Positions 60,564 to 64,000 of a stretch of DNA of 64,000 nucleotides are shown in pieces. Under the pieces are notes generated by a model. It did not search any database. It saw only the letters and a list, made by a program, of their open reading frames with translations, and was not told the DNA's origin. Every line of letters begins with the position of its first letter. Position 1 is the first letter of the stretch. The position numbers and the translations under genes are program-made. The stretch lies in the NCBI RefSeq assembly GCF_026262505.1, contig NC_067205.1, forward strand, positions 20,581,645-20,645,644. The letters run 5' to 3'. This DNA comes from Trichomonas vaginalis G3. Lineage: Eukaryota > Parabasalia > Trichomonadida > Trichomonadidae.

Positions 60564-61487
60564 TTAGATGTTTAATGAAGCCATTTCGTCAGATTCGCGT
60601 GTTTCATTGTTAGAATTATTTGAGTGTGCTTCATCAATAAGTTTAGTGAAAACATTCTCAATAGTTGAAGATGTGCATGTGTAATACTTCAAAACGTGTT
60701 CTTCATTCTTCAAAACATTCAACTTTGTGAATAAATCTGCAATACTGATATCATTCGAAGGAACTGTGTAAATGATAGAGCTGTGATGTTTAATGAGTTG
60801 TTTAGCTGTTTTGATGTTATTATTGATGTATTCTTCAACAATATTGATTGTTGTTGAATCTCCATTTGTCAAGATCAAATCAAACTTCCACTCTTTACCG
60901 AATTTGTTAGACAAATATGTTGGTGATCCAATAGTGTGGATACAGCCATCAATCATGATTGTGATCTCATCACAAAGACTCTCTGCTTCTTCAATGATAT
61001 GTGTGCACAAGATAAATGTTTTCGATCCTTTGTACATGTTGATAAGATGATGAACTTTTCGACGACTGATTGGATCGAGAACTGATGTAGGTTCATCCAA
61101 AACAATGATTTTTGATTCTAACATGAACGCGATTGCAACTGATAATTTCTGTTTCAAACCTGCTGATAACTCACTAACAACACGGTTCTTGTGTCTTGTC
61201 ATGTCCAAACTGTTCAATAAAAGATCAATGACACGTTCGCGTTCACTGTTTCGAATACAAAAGAAATGACAGAAGAATTTCATTGTTTGAATAATTGTCA
61301 ATTCTTCTGCCAAATGTGTGACGAACTGTGGACAATATCCAATCATTTCATCACCGGAGATATCAATCGATCCACTCATCAAAGGTATTTGGTTGAGAAG
61401 GATATTCATCAATGTTGTTTTTCCTGCACCATTTGAACCCAACAAACCAAACAAGCAACCAATATTAATAGAAAAAGAAGAAAACAC
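60564..61487 (-). pseudogene. ABCA-type ABC transporter ATPase fragment, 5'-truncated
   Basis: A complete nucleotide-binding domain is present: Walker A GLLGSNGAGKTTL, Q-loop YCPQF, signature LSAGLKQKL (variant of LSGGQ), Walker B IIVLDEPTSVLDP and H-loop LCTHIIEE. The C-terminal regulatory tail typical of the ABCA subfamily follows. No membrane domain precedes it. The frame is open for about 20 codons upstream but has no ATG, and then meets the mariner remnant. It is therefore the last third of a transporter cut off by rearrangement. Confidence 0.8.
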
Positions 61488-61599
61488 GGATGAAATAATG
61501 TTTAAAACTGCAAGTTTTATGGAAGAAAATAGGAAACTAATAAATTTTCAACTTCAACAATGATTATAATAATAAAACGAAAAACGTGTACTTATGAAA

Positions 61600-62806
61600 T
61601 AAATTGATGACATCACATCTGCTGATCGATCCAGGCTTGAAAGACACGCTTTAAATCATCATGAGAAAATTGCTCAAATTGCTCTCTTACAAAATTTTCA
61701 AGATCATCTGGACTCGCGAATTCGCGTCCTTCAGCTCTCTTTTTTAGCGTGCCGAATAAATAAAAGTCAGAGGGTGCAATATCAGGTGAATAAATTGGGT
61801 TTGGAACAACTTTGACATTGTTTTCCACCAAGTAATTCATTACCTTATGACTTTTGTGAACTGTTGAATTATCAAAATGAATTGCAAACTTTTGTTTTTG
61901 TTGTTTGGATTTCTCAAACTCATCAGAATTGATAATTTGAGTAAGAACATTGTCAATTAGATACTGAGCATTCATCGTATTAGGTTTTTGAAGAATATCA
62001 ATTGCGATGATGCCATTCACGCCCCAAAAAACCGACAACATCATCATTGGTGTGTCAATTTTTTTCTTCGGGAATGTTTGCGGATTTTCATCCTTCGGGA
62101 TCCACATGATTTTGGCTTCTGTTGCATATTGAAACCAAGACTCGTCCCCTGTTACTAAAAAGCGAAACTTCTTGGATTGATACGCACCCAATATAGAGAG
62201 GAGCTCTTTCGAAGATTGGACTCTAGATTTTTTTTGAACTGAATTAAGGTTGTGCGGAACCCAACGTGTATACGCTAGTTTGTAGTTCAAATAATTGTGC
62301 AGATAATAACTGACTGTTGTACGTGGTATCGTTGTCATCTCCTCTATCCTTCTGAGTGATGCTCTTGGGTCTTCATCTAGCGCTTGAAGAATTGCTTTGA
62401 TTTTTCTTTGATCCGGCGATCTTTTGTCAATTTTTATGATGGGCGCCTTTTTGTTCATGAAGTGATACATCCTAACATGATACGTTACAGTGGAATAGCT
62501 AGGAGCATCCATACCGAAGCATTTTACCAATGTCTCGTAGATTTTTTTACAGTCTTTGCATTTTTTTGCAAGAGCAAGGATGTTTTCTTTATGATTCATT
62601 AAAAAAATGAAAAAAATCCCGCCAAAATTTCCCGCGAAACCGCCTCTTGTCTCAAAATTCATTTTATATCCCGGCATGGCGCCAAAATACAACATACTCA
62701 TCATATACATATATTCATATTTTTTATTATATATTTATAATCAGCATATATCTCCTTTAATAGTCTCATATAGAGCGCTGTGCTAAACGCACCTTTGGAC
62801 ACCCTA
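61600..62806 (-). mobile_element. Mariner element (Tvmar-like), one terminal repeat missing
   Basis: The 5' end lies at TTTGGACACCC followed by TATA (62795-62808), so a TA target is plausible. The matching end after the transposase stop is not found between 61613 and the ABC fragment, so the element was cut there by a later rearrangement. It lies directly before the leader of Pmp-like copy E. Confidence 0.75.
61613..62710 (-). CDS. Mariner transposase, D34D catalytic motif
   Basis: The frame is full length. The likely start is the Met at 62599 (MNHKENILALAKKC, 328 aa); an upstream Met at 62710 would add a low-complexity leader. A helix-turn-helix region (RRIEEMTTIPRTTVSYYLHN) is followed by WVPHNL. 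The catalytic residues are Asp in VTGDESWF, Asp in IHFDNSTVH, and 34 residues later Asp in SPDIAPSDFYLFG. These define the mariner D34D group, to which the Trichomonas Tvmar elements belong. The frame has no stop or shift, so the enzyme may still be functional, but the element lacks one end. Confidence 0.9.
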   Translation of the reverse strand: MYMMSMLYFGAMPGYKMNFETRGGFAGNFGGIFFIFLMNHKENILALAKKCKDCKKIYETLVKCFGMDAPSYSTVTYHVRMYHFMNKKAPIIKIDKRSPDQRKIKAILQALDEDPRASLRRIEEMTTIPRTTVSYYLHNYLNYKLAYTRWVPHNLNSVQKKSRVQSSKELLSILGAYQSKKFRFLVTGDESWFQYATEAKIMWIPKDENPQTFPKKKIDTPMMMLSVFWGVNGIIAIDILQKPNTMNAQYLIDNVLTQIINSDEFEKSKQQKQKFAIHFDNSTVHKSHKVMNYLVENNVKVVPNPIYSPDIAPSDFYLFGTLKKRAEGREFASPDDLENFVREQFEQFSHDDLKRVFQAWIDQQM

Positions 62807-62810
62807 TATA

Positions 62811-63942
62811 TGTCAGCCAAATCCCAAAGATCCGAAATCGAAATCGACTGATTCAATAATAACAAGGTGATCAAAATTAACATTCAAAGGAAATTCGAGA
62901 TGAAACATTTATTAAAAGCATATATTCAAGAGAACAAAATAATCCTCAATTCCATTTGCAATTTCAACAAAGTTTTTCTGATTATTACAATACAACTGAT
63001 TATGTTAATAAAACAGAGAACGAAACTATATCAGGGAATGGCAATTATTACATTCATGATGCAGTATTTTCTTACCATTATCAAAAAACAGCCATTTCCC
63101 TTAATTCTAGCAGCAAAGTATTACTTGAAATGTGCGCATTTTACAACAATAATTCCACCGAAAAAGGTGGATCGATAAATATCCAATATTCTGATTGTGT
63201 TTTAGTTCACATTTGTTTTTCTAATTCATCATCCACTGAAGATGGATGTGCATCTTATATAGAGGATTCTTCTCTAAGGAATCCCAAAAAAAGCTATGCA
63301 TTTGAGTGCTCGGTTTCAAAATGCATCGGGAAACAATATGCATTTGTTCATTCACTCGGAGATATCCAAATAAGTAATATGAATACATCTTATAACATAA
63401 TAACTACATGTGCTGGATGTTCTTTTCAAAGTTTATCCAATAGCATTTTAAATTTCACAACAGTATCAAATTGTTCATCTTCAGAATTCTGTATTGTTAT
63501 GGTCGGGTCTTTGACAAATAATGTTACAAACTGCAATTATTTAAACAATGAGTTTTCAGGAGATGAATCAGTAGATTCATCATCATCAGTAATTTCATGT
63601 CCTTTTTCATGTCCATTTTCAAATTGTTCATTCATGGGAAATAAAGGAAACTATTTATTTCCAGACAGACCAACTATTTTAAATTGTTTCTTTCATGAAA
63701 ACACGCTCATACGAACTGTGCAATTTGACCCATATAATTCATTTCGTGCGGAATCAATTGAATCATTTGATTCATTTATATCACATTATGCAGTTGAAGG
63801 ATGTCCAGGTGCATATTATCACAATAAAGATATATCAGATAAAAAAATTAAAAAAGAGAAAATAAAAATAAGAAATAAACTTGTCATTAATGTATATAGA
63901 GCATCATTCGGTGTAGCTCTATATTTATCCTCTATTTTATAG
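62811..63942 (+). pseudogene. Pmp-like copy E
   Basis: The leader (GTCAGCCAAATCCC) directly follows the mariner end. The main frame from 62956 is open for 328 codons (QFQQSFSDYYNTTDYVNKTE to the basic tail) and is the best preserved of the cluster, but as in copy A no ATG opens it at the 5' end. It resembles a beta-helix (Pmp-like) protein with Asn/Cys/Ser turns. It lacks a visible signal peptide or membrane anchor. It may be expressed from an unseen exon or be a pseudogene. Confidence 0.6.
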
Positions 63943-64000
63943 TTTATATATTAATAAAATGTTAGGGGTTCAAAGAGCTAATGATGTTAAATCATACAGA
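63943..64000 (+). pseudogene. Second copy of the pseudokinase fragment, cut by the window end
   Basis: The sequence after copy E is identical to 59297-59354, including the join to the pseudokinase fragment (CAAAGAGCTAATGATG). The segmental duplication continues past the window. Confidence 0.8.

Overview
This window is AT-rich, protist-type nuclear DNA. The genes are single reading frames with no visible introns and very short intergenic spacers, and several sit just downstream of an initiator-like TCAYWW motif. A Maverick/Polinton-type element, a D34D mariner of the Tvmar kind and a large family of beta-helix (Pmp-like) surface proteins are present. Together these point to a parabasalid (Trichomonas or Tritrichomonas relative); the genus cannot be fixed from the sequence alone.

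Layout. (1) 1-16.2 kb: the right-hand part of a Polinton/Maverick-like element, now a fossil. It carries a plus-strand block of KilA-N-type genes set among palindromic iterons, then a minus-strand block with a packaging ATPase, a D5-like helicase, capsid-type proteins and coiled-coil proteins, and ends in a 1.3 kb higher-order repeat. Its left end lies outside the window; no polymerase or integrase is seen here. (2) 16.3-24.0 kb: a dense host gene cluster with a PP2A/PP4/PP6-type phosphatase, small proteins, a coiled-coil protein, a reticulon-like protein, a metallo-beta-lactamase-fold hydrolase and a His-rich zinc (CDF) transporter. Two divergent gene pairs here are separated by only 20 and 13 bp, each spacer containing the same AAAAGTGAC word. 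(3) 24.2-25.7 kb: a TIR-bounded, probably hAT-like non-autonomous element loaded with a GA-rich minisatellite. (4) 26-36.9 kb: an unknown 438-residue protein, a Rad23/Dsk2-type ubiquitin shuttle with decaying tail copies behind it, and a 1315-residue unknown protein flanked by an ~850 bp inverted repeat made of two Pmp-like pseudogenes. (5) 36.9-39.2 kb: a candidate TTAA-flanked TIR element with a nested foldback element. (6) 39.6-54.5 kb: an arginase-family enzyme with an altered metal site, a USP7-like deubiquitinase, tRNA-His(GTG), a C2 tail-anchored gene cut by one in-frame stop, a GAF protein with a dead phosphodiesterase fold, and a double-pseudokinase-ankyrin protein. (7) 54.9-64 kb: a rearranged repeat zone of at least five Pmp-like copies, two copies of a 3' ABC-transporter fragment, reused pieces of the pseudokinase gene, a MITE and a one-ended mariner.

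The most notable signals are these. The two iteron types of the Polinton share an identical half-site layout while their half-site word changes from GTTA to GTGA at all five positions. The KilA-N cassettes share 5' and 3' flanks. The divergent spacers are extremely compact. In the last 9 kb, junctions and mosaics can be read directly as a history of segmental duplication.
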